From Dipteronia dyeriana (Eukaryota; Streptophyta; Magnoliopsida; Sapindales; Sapindaceae), in the NCBI GenBank assembly GCA_032871835.1, contig CM065299.1:81907652-81971651 (forward strand): a stretch of DNA of 64,000 nt, in the 5' to 3' direction. Within the stretch, counting starts at the first letter, position 1. The number at the start of each line of letters is the position of its first letter. The notes under the pieces were generated by a model. It was not told the DNA's origin and did not search any database. It saw only the letters and a program-made list of their open reading frames with translations. Made by a program: the position numbers and the translations under genes. Shown here in pieces: positions 34,780 to 47,699 of this stretch.

Positions 34780-35093
34780 AAGAATAAGAGAGTTTTAAGA
34801 AAAGAAGGTTAGTAGTATAATTCGTTGCAGCTTTATTTAATTCAATCTAGATCATTTATAGACCATACATTGCAGTTGAATTACACAACAACCTAACTAG
34901 AATCCAAATAACAATCATATAGAAATTAAGGAAATGTGGTACCAACACACATTATGCACGTTTGGACGAAATCGATAGCACCATTATTTGCAACCAAAAC
35001 AACCCTATGACTACTTTTGACTAATTCTTATGACTAAGTCACCATTCACCAACTAGCATGGACATGGAAGCATAAACCCAATTGATTGCCTTG
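34780..35093 (-). other. Possible 3' LTR / 3' end of the old gypsy element
   Basis: This stretch follows directly after the integrase C-terminal part on the - strand, where the 3' untranslated part and LTR should be. No second LTR is in the window for comparison, so this is placement by position only. Confidence 0.3.
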
Positions 35094-35500
35094 AACATAT
35101 CATTGCTCTCCCTCTAAATAATCCTTATCTGCAAGAATGAAGTTCGGGTACATTTTGGTGTAACACCATTGATTCTCCCAGGTTGTGTCTTCATGAGATG
35201 CACGAACCCACTTTACTGGGATTTCTGTTTTCAGACGATACCTCAGTTTGTGAATAACATGTCGGTCCAAATGGCTCTGGGTTGTGGAAGCAAAGTAGAA
35301 TCACCGATCACCATTGGTAGCTGGGAAGAATGAGGTACTTTAGGCCCCAAATGTTTCTTCAAGAGACTGACATGAAGTACATCATGGATTTAGAACCCAA
35401 TCAGTAAATCCAATTTGTATGCGACCGGTCCAACCTTGGCAATAATCTTAAAGGGTCTTAAAAACCGTGGCTCCAACTTTAGAGAATTATGGAAGGCAAT
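35094..35500 (-). pseudogene. Old gypsy element, fragment 1: integrase C-terminal region with chromodomain-like end
   Basis: On the - strand the frames give SLKLEPRFFKTLKIIAKVG, then VAYKLDL, then IHDVLHVSLLKKHLGP, and further on a GFVHLMKTQPGR / WENQWCYTKMYP-type stretch. This is the conserved end of Ty3/gypsy pol: the integrase GPY/F region, the 'HPVFHVSLLK' block and a degraded chromodomain (WVRASHEDTTWE pattern in mixed frames). Several stops and shifts are present. The reading continues at 41570 once the MULE and one copy of its 9-bp duplication are removed. Confidence 0.85.
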
Positions 35501-36360
35501 AGATTTATGGGTTTTATTGAAAACTAACCCTTTTGGGAGGCTCAAATTAATAACTAATCTCTTTTTAAAAAATTTGTAAAACTAACTCGTTTTTTGTGTG
35601 TAAATACTACTATACCCTTACTATTTTTTTTATTTCACTTATCCTACCCATTCTATACCCATTATCCCCTTCCTCTTATTTCCACCTCTCTCCACCACAG
35701 CACCCCATCTTCATTTCTCTCCCATTCTTCTCTCCAAAATTTTCTTTCTCTTCCTTCATTTTGTATTTTAGTTATTATTTACATTCTCCACCATTGACAA
35801 ACTCCAAAATATTCATCCACCACAAGGGTTCTTTATATTCAAACTTTGAGGTGAGTTTTGTTTTGAATTTTTTTACTTGAATCTCGGATTTGTGTAATTT
35901 TTGTTGTGTTTGTGTAATTTTTGTTGTGAAAATAGTTAATATTTACATAATAAAGCATGGGTCTTATGTGTATTTGATGTAGTTGTGATCAATTTATAGT
36001 TTAAACATAAATCTAAAGTTTTTTTTAATCTCTTATTCACTTTCCTTTGTGCATTAAGGTTGCTAATTTTTGTTAAAATAGTTTTCATGAATATAATAGA
36101 GCATGGGTCTTGGTTGAATTTGATATTGGTGTGATCAATTTTAATTTTATTCATAAATGTAAAGATTTTTTATTGTTTGAATAATTTTTTTTAGTTAAAT
36201 TTGTGCATTAGGGTTGCTTATTTTTATCAAAATAGTTGATATTAATATAACAGAGCATGGGTGTTGTATGAATTTGATGTTGGTGTGGTTAATTTTCCAT
36301 TATTGGATTGAATCCTTAGAATTGGTAGCATTTTTTTTTTAAAATGTCCAGCCCAGTTTT

Positions 36361-36620
36361 CCCAACGTAGTTAGGAATTCCTAACGCAGTTAGAAAATTC
36401 CTAACTTCCTAATTGCGTTGGGATTTCCCAACACCGTTAGGAATTCTCAATTGCGTTAGGCATTTCCAATACTGTTAGGAATTCCCAACTGCGTTAGGTA
36501 TTCCCAACTGTGTTTGGAATTTCCAACTCAGTTTGGATTTTCTATCGGTGTTGGGCTTTCCTAATTGCGTTGAGAATTTCTAACTGTGTTGGGAATTCCC
36601 AACGCAGTTAAGAATTCTAG
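36361..36620. repeat. Array 1 of ~19-bp dyad repeats inside the MULE
   Basis: About 14 units of 18-20 bp follow the consensus CCAACTGCGTTAGGAATTC. The core TAGGAATTCCTA is a dyad, so units read similarly on both strands. Units vary at 2-5 positions each. There is no long open frame through the array. Confidence 0.85.
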
Positions 36621-36727
36621 TGGCATCAAGATTTTAACTTAGTTTGTATTTAGAATGTTTTATAAATTCACGGTACCATGAGTATATAATATTTTTTTAG
36701 GAATTTAATCATGAATTTCTTATTCAT

Positions 36728-37020
36728 TTGAAAGGTTTTATGGATAAAGTTTGGTTCGTTGTTTTATATGATGGGGAATGGAGTGAAAGTGGTGGGAAGT
36801 TCAATTATCAATCTGGAAAGTCAAGACTAATTTCAGTTTCAAGGGAAACCTCGTATGAATCGTTAGAAGACATCAGATCTGGTCTTGTTAATGTCAATCC
36901 TAACGAGTTCTCCATCAAAATGAAGTATTTGTTTAACTCGTCGAAGGTTTATCACCTTTTGAAGTTGTGAATGGTGATGATGTGCAAATGTTCTTTTGTG
37001 AAAATTTCGTTGTAAAAACG
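36728..37020 (+). pseudogene. MULE transposase N-terminal fragment
   Basis: The frame reads VVLYDGEWSESGGKFNYQSG, then SYESLEDIRSGL, NPNEFSIKMKYLF. After a frame change at about 36950 it continues PFEVVNGDDVQMFF. This is the usual N-terminal (PB1-like) region of plant MuDR/MULE transposases. No zinc knuckle, DDE core or SWIM finger follows, and the array of dyad repeats begins within 1 kb. A frame at 39612-39911 in the same element is unassigned. Confidence 0.7.
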
Positions 37021-37949
37021 TGAACCTCATTATGTGTCACAACAGTACCTAGATGACACGATATTGTTTTCATGGCACAATATGTTGTTTGCTACATTAT
37101 TACATTTGTTTAGTACATTTTGTGTAATGTTAACGGCTTTGATGGAAGTTGTGTAATGTTGACAGTGTTATGTATTGTTAACTAGTACATTTTTGTGTAT
37201 AATGTTAACGAATTTGATAGACGTTGTTGTAATAGTTGTCTAAATAGTTACTTGCATGTCTAAATAGTTTTTAAGAAAAAAAGAAAAAAAGAATCTATAG
37301 TTTTTAAGAAAAGTAACCAAAATAGATTTTTTCATGTCTAAATACAACCTTTGGTTACTTGATATATTATACATCAGTTTGTTACATTGAAAAAAAAAAA
37401 AAAATCTGCAGTTTGTGATGGTCAAAATCTGGATACAACATCTGCATATATTCATTACCACTGGATTGAATATATTCATGCCACTTACAATGAAATATTC
37501 CTGCCACAGCTACATTTTGATATGAAATATATTGAATTCTGCAACCATTGCCAATACTATATTGATAACACTTTAATCCAATTAGCTATTTACATTGAAA
37601 TATTCCTGCAACAATTTGTTACATTCATCACATGGCATATGCATACAAAATTCACCACATGGCCTAACAGAATACAAAAATAATAGATATCAAGAGAGAT
37701 AATGTTGTTTTAAAACCTACACTACAATATTTTTTCACAAGACTATTCTAGATCGTCAAAGATTTAAACATAAGTATGTTCTGAAATACTTGACTTTATC
37801 GGCTTAGACCGAGTCGATGGATTCACCATGTATCAAATGTTCTGAAACCTTTTCTAACAAATCAATATCTTCTCCCATTCAATTTTTCTGAAATATAACA
37901 TAAAACTGTTAAAACAAAATTCAAATCATCTAACTGGATTTGCAAGAAA

Positions 37950-38310
37950 ATTCCTAACGTCGTTTGATTAGAGCATAACTTTTTTATAACACTTGTTTGG
38001 AATTCCTAACCTCGTTTGGAATTCCAAACGAGGTTAGGAAATCCAAACGCTGTTAGGAATTCCTAACAACGTTGGGAATTTCCCAACACTGTTAGGAATT
38101 CCTAACAGCGTTTAGATTTCCTAACCTCGTTTGGAATTCCAAACTACGTTCCTAACAGCGTTGGGAATTTCCCAACGCTGTTAGGAATTCCTAACAACGT
38201 TTGGATTTTGTAACCTTGTTTGGAATTCTAAACTCTGTTAGAAGTTCCAAACTTTGTTTGGAATTCCAAATGATGTTAGGCACTCCAAACATAGTTAAGC
38301 ATTCCAAATT
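37950..38310. repeat. Array 2 of ~19-bp dyad repeats inside the MULE
   Basis: About 18-19 units have the same core as array 1 (AACGCTGTTAGGAATTCC), many in mirror pairs such as GTTAGGAATTCCTAAC and GTTTGGAATTCCAAAC. Larger palindromes arise from unit pairs, for example CCTCGTTTGGAATTCC followed by its complement near 38010-38040. Confidence 0.85.
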
Positions 38311-41300
38311 GCAAATGAGAACCATAATTCCTAACTGCAATTAAGAATAATTCCAAACTACCAAACATTCAGATTTCAGGTATACAATTGCTTGATTACA
38401 CCGAGCACAATAACATTCAGAATAATTCCACCAACTAGAATAATTCATGGGCAGATTTCATGTTTACATTTGCTTGATTACACCATCCAGAATCAATGTC
38501 GTAAAAAATCAAATTTCTTTTGGTTTGTTTCCAGTTATAACTCTTCCAAACAATAAATTTATTCAATTTCTACACTACTGCAACAAACAACTCACATGCA
38601 AATTATTTATTGAGTGAACAACTGCTGAAGACATTTCTTTCACTATTTACCAAAACACGAAACATTATGATACACCATTTTGAAAAGAAAAACAATGTAC
38701 CAATTCAACCTTCCTAGCTTCCAATTATTCTTGTGAAAACAGAACAAAAAGTCCATAGCAACTCAAATCCAATTCACACATCTTTCACTATTTACCAAAC
38801 AAATCCCACAAACAAACCCATTTCAGTTCCATGAAACTGAAATATACGATTTTGATACTCCAATTTAAAAAGAAAGACAAAATACGGTTGGGTTTCTAAA
38901 TTCAATTTCTATACAACTGAATTCCTAACTTCACTTTTTATACAATTTTGATACACCATTTTAAAAGGAAAAACAAACCATTTTTGGGTTTGTAACTACA
39001 GTTTTTATACAAATGAATGACTGCATCTAAGTAACCAGAACTTGTCCCTAATTGATTTTATGTGTGCATGCAATGAAGTTAATAGCTTCGTAGAACCATC
39101 AAGGGTCAAACCAAATCCGAAAGTAAATACGATAGAAAACAAGTAAAACCCTTCTCGTATTTCTCATCAGACAAATCAAGTCCCCTAATTCATTTTGTAT
39201 TTTAAACCATATCATAAAATAACAAAAATATCAAATAATATAATTAAGAATTTTTTAACATCAATAATTATGCTAATTCATACAGTTTAAATGATCAGTG
39301 AATTCAAATTCAACAATACCACTAAATTCGAGGTATTACTATCATTCTAAAACAGTTGGACTGTTAGAGAACATGACTCATTCAAGAAAATATCAACACA
39401 GAAATTCACCTTCCAAACTATTGAACAATGATTATTCGCAGCAACCATGACATATTCCGTATAAATGAAGTCACTTTTTATATAGGATGTAGATAGACTG
39501 AAAGACACTTTTTTGAAGTAAATAATAAAGTTACAGAATGCAATATAAATTCAAATAAAAATGCTTACCTGAAGTTGGTGACACAAGCAGAGTGAATCCT
39601 ATCATCAGTAGGTGCGCGACATGCAGTCAGAACAACATCTGGAATATGTTTTTATACACCAAAAAACCCTCCTTTCAATTAGTGGTGGTCATGATCAACA
39701 ACAGTCTCCTAATTCAAGTACTATTACAGTTCAAGATACCCAGTTCTCATCATTTGATGATGATAAGGGATACAAACCAGATTTGAGTAGCTGCACAGAG
39801 GATTTTCTTCAAAGGTTTTATAATTTCCCTAATTGTTTTATGCTTTCTCAAGGTCTAGAGATAATGAAATATACGCTTTTGATCACCATTTTGAAAAGAA
39901 AAACAATGTAAATTCTGTTTTTGATCACCTACCTCCATGAAACTATAAAAATTTATAAACCCAAGTATGTTCAATTTCAAGATCAATTAGCTCATTAAGA
40001 AAAAGAAAGCAAAGGAAAATTAAAGCATTACCAACAGGACCGTCATGAAATTTAACAAATTTAAATTTAATGATGTTTGTCCACCATAAGGCATAACTAC
40101 ATATTAATAAGATGACCATTTGAGATTTCAAAAGCAACCTCCTTTTAATAAATCAGGGATTCAAATATGCTTCAAAGAGAACCACGGCCTGCCAATGCAT
40201 TCGTTAATAACCATTTAGAACCACTAAAATTTCAAGGATTGGGGAAATCCAATAGATATCCTTTAATAATTTCCATCCTTATATTTATGTAGCAAGCTTC
40301 CTACTTTCATTTCATCATGTCCACAATATTATCAAATTCAAGTTAGTTTGAAATAATTGATATACATATTCTACAGATCGATTATACGAACGATAATCTG
40401 TAGGAACTGTGCACAGTAAATTCATAGATGATACAATTGCACCTAATTAGAATGTGAAAACACACAAAATTATCTGAAAGTATTTTAAAAGCTAAACATG
40501 TTATGTACCTAAGGGGCATACTACAGACGGCTATCATGGATTTGCATAGTCCATAGCAAGAACAAAAATCTATTAATCTTACAGGTTTTACAGAAGATAC
40601 CTGAGTACACACCTGTAACCTGTGACCATAATATAACACCACCCAAAAATGCCAGGGTGTGCAGTGTTTTATTTTCTACATCAAGCCCAACTAGAACCAG
40701 AGAGTTTCCTGATTACTACAGCCATAAGAAATATTAGATTGTGATAAAATAACATCAAAAAAGGATCACAAAAATCAAAAGCAATGACTCACAAGTCTTG
40801 ACAATTTGTGGGCAATATGTTGTCGCAAATCCAGATAAGTTTCAAAGATGTACATTAATATCATAAATCCTACAAAAGATTATGAAAATAACAATAAAGT
40901 TAAATACCAAAGCAAAGAAGCAGAAGAGATTAAAAAAATAGGGTTTTAATCAGATTATGATTTTTAAAACTACAAAAATTGAAGCAATCACCTTCAACAC
41001 CACAAAAATCCATCTTCAAAAACAATAATTCAAAGATTCAAGAGGGATTCACCTTCACGACGTGTTAAACCTTCAAAACCCAAACGAAATTTTTGATTTC
41101 AACCTTCCGTCGCAAACCCAGGCGTCCTCTTCAGTCTTCAGTCGACAAGTTCAACCTTTAGCCTTCACTGACATCGTCGTCCTTTTCAGCCTTCGTTGAC
41201 GCCGCCGTCCTCTTCAGCCTTCACAGACGCTGTCATCTTGAACCAGATAGTCGCATCATCATCGTCTTCAAGCTTCACAAGCGTCGTCATCGTCTTCAAG

Positions 41301-41569
41301 CTCCACAACCCAGTGGCCTGTCATGTTGATGTCAGACAAAGAGAGATTTGGTGAAATTTGAAAGAAATTAGGGATTTTGAAATTTTGGTGAGGGTTGGTC
41401 GATTAGAAGAGAAGAGAAGAGAAGAGGGATTTTGGTTGGAATGTATATTTATATTTTAAAAGGGTAATATTGTCTCAATTGAGTTAGTTTTACAAGTTTT
41501 TCAAAAAGAGGTCAGTTGTTAACTTCAGCTTTCCAAAAGGGTTAGTTTTCAATAAAACCCTAGATTTAT

Positions 41570-42188
41570 ACCGATAAGGTTGTAATATAAGAAAAACATA
41601 ATTGTCGACGTCGAATGCGACTTCAAGGCGATGTTGGTCTACCTAAGATTTCACACGGTTGAGGGCGACAATCAAGTATTTACGAAAATCCCATAAAATG
41701 GACTCACGGGTCCGAAGAATTTCATCAACTGTATGGACCTTGGTAGTACCTGGAACATAAAAGAGCAATGTCGAAGGTGGCACTCCATATTCAGCTTCAA
41801 ATGGTGACACTTTGGTGGAAGAATGAATGGTAGTGTTGTAACTGTACTCCGCCCACGGAATCCAGTCGAAAAACCTTTTTTATTGCTCTTAAGTAAAACA
41901 ACAAAGATAGAGCTCCAATGTCATATTGACAACCTCTATTTTCCCATCCATCCGCGAATGATAGCTAGAGCTTAAACAAATTGTCGTTCCCTATATTTAG
42001 AATAAAGTTTTCCAAAATGAGCTAATGAAGACATGATCCTAATCACTAACAATAAAGGTGGGTAAAACATGTAGCCTGATGACATGGTTCAGGACAACTT
42101 TGGCGATAGTTATAGCTGTATACATATGCTTTAAAGGAGTATGTTAACCGATAAAATTGGCCAAGGAAGAAATCAAAGGAGTATTTCG
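41570..42188 (-). pseudogene. Old gypsy element, fragment 2: integrase core
   Basis: On the - strand the frames give YTAITIAKVVLNHVIRLH, FIVSD followed by a stop then DHVF, FWKTLF, and YHSRMDGKIEVVN. These match the integrase core of Ty3/gypsy (second Asp in the VSD block and Glu in the DGxxEVVN block). Multiple stops show it is dead. It joins fragment 1 across the MULE. It is interrupted on the right by the Tat element. Confidence 0.85.
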
Positions 42189-42524
42189 CCCCGACATAAC
42201 TCGTTAAAGCGGGAACCGGGGTATAACCCCGGTCCACTGTTTCCTGTCCTGTCCTCTATAAAGCCATCCCTGACATGACCCTGTGACCCTACATTATCCC
42301 ATACTTTTAATCTCCATGAAGGATCGCGTGCCAGGTTCAACAGAGAAAAGGGGTCCCCCGATAGAGTACCATGATCACTAGAACCAAGCCAATGATGAGG
42401 CACTTAAGCTTTCTGAAGCCTTATAGGAGCACCGAGGTGTCTTAGGTTTTTTAGAACAATCTGGAATCCTCACCAAAAGTTGCTAATAGATCCGTGAAGG
42501 ACTGACGCCAACCCTAAACCAATA

Positions 42525-44174
42525 GACCAACTCAAATGAAAAGGAAGCCAGTAGAGGACAGTGGGCAGTTGGGCATTAAGTGTGCCCAGTTGACAATTAA
42601 GAGGGAAAGATAGGGAGTCAGCGGCCCCGCTTATACCACGTTGACCAACTTCAATGGTCCGATGGTGGTTCAGCTTGGTCTCAGAAAATGTCAACTCCAA
42701 TTATTACCAAAGAGGGAACCTGAGTTCCAGAAGACAAGAAGGATGCATAAAACACCTAGACAAAGAGTGGAAAGCATTGGAAAGAAGGGACTGACAGCGA
42801 AACATGGCAGACATTACCACTGTCCCCTATCAGACTCTAAATACGAAAGCAACCCCTTTGGCCAGCTCATGCACCCTTGGCCAACCAGAATCAAAGAGAA
42901 CGCCACATAAGCGCGTACATAATTATTAGGGCATACGTGGAACCATCCCAACCAACCGAGGCGTGTGTATGGATCGTTCCCTTAGCAGATCAATGGTGAA
43001 GATCTCCCACCTATCCCAGTCGACCACTAGGTCAGCCCTAGACCATGCTGAAACAATCTTGACCTTCCAGGGAATGTGTCACGGTGGGCCCCAAGCAAAG
43101 GGGTAGTGAGGATCATGTTAAAGCCTCCCATGTAGGAGAATCCACCTCACTAACCATACACATGATACCCTATAAATGCTTCAACTCTTGAAGAGTTAGG
43201 GGGATGATTCTTTTAGGGGAGGAATAGAAAGAAAGGCCCCGTCCTGCAGCTGTTTTTCAGTCCGTTTTCGTTTTTATTTTTCAAAAACGATTTTGAAAAC
43301 ACGTTCGTTAACCGTTTTTCATTTTATTTTCGAAAAACAAAAAAAAATGAAAAACAAAACCAGTGTTAAAAGTGAAAGATTTGAAAAACACAAAATACTT
43401 GTTTTTCGTTTTTCGTTTTTGTTTTTCATTTTGTTTTTCATTTTTTTTTATATTTTAACAAAAAATCTTAAACTATTAATTGTACTGTTATGCGTTAGAT
43501 ATGACTAGGACAAAACGGAACAATATTTTTAAATTACCAAAGTGCCCCTATTATATATAAAATATATTTTATGATAATATATAATTTATATTAATATATA
43601 TTATATATCATATAATATTAATATATCATATATATATAATATAAAATTATACATTATAATATAGTTTATATATATATTATTAATATAATCATAATATTCT
43701 ATAATATATATATATATTATTAAATTAATAATATATATATTATTATTATATATATATGTATATTAATACTATATATATTTATAAATATATAATAATATAT
43801 TATATAATAATATATATATATATATATATAATATCAAATATTATATATTTACATAGGATATAATGTCATATATTATGTATTATTATATGTAAAAATATAA
43901 TATAAGAATATAATAATATTTCATATATATATATATATGTATATTAATACTATATATATTTATAAATATATAATAATATATTATATAATATATATAATAT
44001 CAAATATTATATATTTACATAGGATATAATGTCATATATTATGTATTATTATATATAAAAATATAATAATATTTCATATATATAAAATATAATAATTTTT
44101 AATATATAAAATAATATATATTATTATAATATAAATTTAATATATTATTATAATATGTATACAATTTTATTTTT

Positions 44175-44216
<42 letters not shown>

Positions 44217-45056
44217 TATTTATTTATAATTTAGGAGTTTAGTTTTGATTAATTCATTTTTTTGATATGTTTTTGTGAATTAATTTTTGATGTGTTACTT
44301 TTGTTTAATTTAAAAATTCCAAAACAAAAAATATATTGGTTAATTATTTAATCAATTTGTTTATAGTTGTAATAATATTGAACAAAATACTAAAATTGAT
44401 ATTTCAATTTTTGATAGTTTTCGGTTAACCTACCAGACGCGTTTTTTCCGTTTTCATTTTCAAAATACAGCTTTCAGTATTTGCTACCATATGCGTTTTC
44501 AGAAATCGAAAATAAAACCAAAAATACTGTTTTCATTTTCATTTTTCATTTTTTTTTGAAAAACAGCAACTAAAAAACGCTTACAGGACGGGCCCAAAGA
44601 ATGATACTATAGAATGTCTGGTCTCACATTTGACAACAAAATAGTGTGATGCTGCTAACTATAGGACGATTGGTTTATACTTTTAGGACCTAAACCGTGT
44701 AAGCCCAGCCTCGTTGGAGAAGTTCCTTCTTCCCTTTGTAAGATCTGTAATCCAACCTACTTAATAAAAAGATACATTTCTCATTTGCTATTATTTGTGT
44801 TCGTGTCTTGTTACATATTCGATAGTGTGTCGTGTCCAACCCCGGTCATGACTGGTACCAGTACCCCTGGAAACCGGTGTAGCCCGGTCCACGTGAATTA
44901 GAGCTTTCCATTGTTCCAACCCCGATACCTTAACCGCACCAGCGAAACCCGAATCTCAACTTCCCAGACTACTCCAAGCCTTCTCCGACAGTGGAGCAAC
45001 GCTCCGTCCGGTCTAGGTGATGTATAAGAATTCCCCGACTGATTTCTAAGATAACA
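42525..45056 (+). repeat. 5' LTR of the Tat element (contains a 1.36-kb insertion)
   Basis: Blocks shared with the 3' LTR include AATGGTCCGATGGTGGT, GTGGGCCCCAAGCAAAGGGG, ACTCTTGAAGA.TTAGGGGGAT, GTAATCCAACCTA and GACTGGTACCAGTACC. The 3' edge ends ...GATAACA just before the primer-binding site. The 5' edge is uncertain and may lie further left. Confidence 0.8.
43235..44595. mobile_element. AT-rich TIR element inserted in the 5' LTR
   Basis: The ends GGCCCCGTCCTGCAGCTGTTTTTC and the inverted GAAAAACAGCAACT...TACAGGACGGGCCC form imperfect terminal repeats. The 3' LTR lacks this 1.36-kb piece, which gives its limits independently. The centre (43550-44230) is almost pure AT, with long (TA)n and ATAATATAT runs. 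The flanks share AAA or AAAG, so the target duplication is short. No protein is encoded; a PIF/Harbinger-type MITE is a possible class. Confidence 0.75.
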
Positions 45057-45077
45057 TTTTGGCACCGTTTGTGAGAA
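45057..45077 (+). other. Primer-binding site of the Tat element
   Basis: TTTTGGCACCGTTTGTGAG starts directly after the 5' LTR. The TTGGCRCCGTTTGTG form is typical of the Tat group. The primer tRNA was not assigned. Confidence 0.7.
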
Positions 45078-45499
45078 GAAAAACTAAAGCACATTGGTTT
45101 ATCTCCCAACCATGCATCAACATCCCTTCTCAAGACTTGTGACAATGAGGTTGAGATCCTCTCAATGTCAACCTGACCCGTCAAGTCCCTACTCATATGT
45201 CTCCACCCAAGAGACACGTGTTGGAAAAAATGTACTGGTCCAATCGGACCATACATGTTTCGATATATCGCCACAACCGGTATCGGTCGCCCCAGCTTCC
45301 GTACCACTCTCTGGCCTTATTTCACAAGACTTATTTAAGTTTTAGGTCGCTGCTTTCGTGGAGGGGATTTGATGCAACATGTTCTACCCTCTGACTCAGA
45401 TACCGCACCCTGCTTCTCGAGTCTACGAAGCTGGGTCTAGCACGAGAATCTCGGTTTTTGACAGACTCGATCCCGCTCCGACACCCATCTAGAGATCAA

Positions 45500-46840
45500 C
45501 CGTGATTGAACTTCACCGAATCCGATCCGAAATCGATGTCCTTCATAGAAAAACTGTCCCAAACCGATCCACAATGACCAATAAGTCTAGAACTGGGATC
45601 AAAACAGAGGCAGAACAGACCCAGCCGCTAGGAAAGCAAGAAGGTGAAGCTAGAAGGGAGCCCAGACCAATCGCTACATCTCGGATCGTTGGAGAAGAAG
45701 CGGGTCTGGAGGCCCAGTCAGAGACACCAACTCGAAGAGCCTAAATGACCGGATGACAAAGGTGGTAAAACATTTAGAGGAGCTCGAAAATAGGAAGCAT
45801 CGGGGAAAGATAAAGAACCCTATGAATGAGAAGCATGCATCGCTATCCAAGGAGATTCGAAAGGCAAAACTCCCACCCAAATTCGAGATGCCTGCCGAGA
45901 ATTACTCTGGTACAAAAGACCCTCTTACCCATCTGGAGTCCTTCGTACATCAGATGAAGGTACAAAACGCTTCAAGGAAAGCCATGTGCAGAATATTTCC
46001 CTCTGGTCTAATAGACTTTGCCTGGTTCAGAAAGCTTCCTCTGGGGAGTGTGAACTCCTTCACTCGTTTGTCTAGGGATTTTTATGCCCAGTTTCTGGGA
46101 GTAAAACCGCGTCCGAAGGACCCTATCATGCTCCAATATATGGTACAAGAATACAATGAGTTGATCTAGATGGGTGTTTTCATCGAGGTCGAGACACTTT
46201 CTAACTTTAGGAAAAACCTCTGGGTAGGGAAGCTATGAAGATCCTTTAGCAAAGACAAGCCCAAAACCTATTAGAAAGCCTATACTAGAGCCCTTGAGCA
46301 AATAGAGAAAGATGAGCAACTCTAGGGTCAAAATGGAGCTTGAGGAAGCCTGAACCTTGAAGCAACCCAAGACAGAATTCACCAGGGTTAAGCCTCCTCA
46401 AAGGCACAATGAGCGTCCCCCAAACAAGTCCTCATTCCGCCTACCTTCCTTTCCTTATAATCAGAATCGTTTCCCTATCTGAAGGTTCCTGGTTCGGAGA
46501 TACTCTCTAACCCAGGTAGTCTTACCCGCTAAGGAAGTAGAGAGAATAAACGATCATGAGGAAGCGTCAAACAAGCATTACACCCCTCTTAAATTTCCTA
46601 GGGATGTGGTCTACCTAGCAATCCATGACAAAGGTCTCCTCAAGAAACCTGGACCCATCAAGCTCCCCAAGGACAAAAGGAACATATTCAAATATTGTGA
46701 CTTCTATGAAAACGTAGGGCATGATACCTCAGAGTGTTTTAGCATCCGTAATCCAATCGAGAGCCTAGTCTGGGGCGGACTGTAGGTCGAGTTTCTACAT
46801 CAGGTTAGAGATGATATCAGAACCAGGAAAGAGGTACAAA
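45500..46840 (+). pseudogene. Tat element gag, broken
   Basis: A basic N-terminal part (45502-45744) is followed, in another frame, by the retrotransposon gag domain at 45753-46169 (KLPPKFEMPAENYSGTKDPL, then HLESFVHQM, RIFPSGLIDFAWFRKLP). Further on are a nucleocapsid-like CCHC knuckle (YCDFYENVGHDTSECFSI, near 46697-46750) and many stops. Gag would form the virus-like particle core. No complete frame remains. Confidence 0.85.
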
Positions 46841-46889
46841 AATGACTCACCGAGGAATAAGAGAAAAGGAAGAACAAGGGAAAAGATCT

Positions 46890-47480
46890 CATGCAGCAGA
46901 TCCAAATAATCAACACCATAAACGGAGACCCAATTATGGCAAGGGCCTCCAACAGTTCAAGAAAAAATTATGTGACAAAGATACCGAAACTCACCGAGGG
47001 AGAATAGGTGTTCAGAGTGGCCTAAGCAACCTCGGACCGGATGCCTAACAACTAAACCATTTTCATCGAAGAAAATGTTCATAGTACTATTGTGCCCCAT
47101 AATGACTCTATGGTGGTATCGATCCAGGTGGCCATATGTCAGGTGCACCGCATCATGATTGATATGGGAAACGATGTCGATATTCTGTTCAAGGGGGCGC
47201 TGGACCGGTTTAACCTCAAGCATACCTACTATAACAGTTGCACTACCCTCTGTATGGGTTATCCTGAGACTCAATCTTCCCTCCTAGATCCACTATCCTC
47301 CTAGTTATCTTCGGGGAAGCTCCTCATCGGGTGAACACAATGATAGAGTCCGTCGTGGTAGATACTCCCAGTGCATACAACATTATCTTAAGAAGATCCT
47401 TACTGTTGAAGATCAAAGGAATTGTGTCAGTCTACCATAAAGTGCTTATGTTTCTAACAGGGACCACATGAGGGAGCTCA
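46890..47480 (+). pseudogene. Tat element aspartic protease, broken
   Basis: The block INTINGDPIMA with RKNYV leads into DSMVVSIQVAICQVHRIMID, then MGNDVDILF, then the DTPSAYNIIL block near 47370. The active-site triad that should read D-S/T/N-G is D-M-G here (IDMGND), so the catalytic motif is altered as well as the frame. Confidence 0.75.
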
Positions 47481-47699
47481 AAGGAAACCAACAGGTGGCA
47501 AGGAAGTGTTATGTTGTCTCCTCTAACCCTACTGCCTTGATGAAGCAGTGCTCGCATATTGCTAGCGGGGGCTAGGCGGGTATGACTGCAGAAATGGTGG
47601 TGGAGAACTCGTCAAATCAGGAGGATCAAATTAAGGTTGATGAGGAATAAGCAGGCATTAGGACCGTGAAAGAGGACAACTGATCGAAGAGCTAAAATG

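Larger units (their letters stand above)
35510..41560. mobile_element. Mutator-like element (MULE), 6.05 kb, long TIRs
   Basis: The ends are long inverted repeats of about 85-90 bp (left GGGTTTTATTGAAAACTAAC; right the same on the other strand), with conserved CCTTTTGG and GTAAAACTAACTC blocks. The flanks TAGATTTAT at 35501-35509 and 41561-41569 are a perfect 9-bp target duplication, the Mutator signature. It sits in the integrase of the old gypsy element, and the gypsy frame resumes on both sides. The interior has a fragment of a MuDR-type transposase N-terminus and two arrays of short dyad repeats, but no catalytic domain was seen, so it is probably non-autonomous. Confidence 0.93.

Noticed and set aside
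36361..38310. Regularly spaced short repeats that look CRISPR-like
   Set aside because: Units abut with no unique spacers, the host is a plant, and the arrays lie in a MULE.
39592..39911. Two overlapping frames in the MULE as part of its transposase
   Set aside because: No DDE, zinc-knuckle or SWIM motif could be seen; the 99-codon frame is left unassigned.
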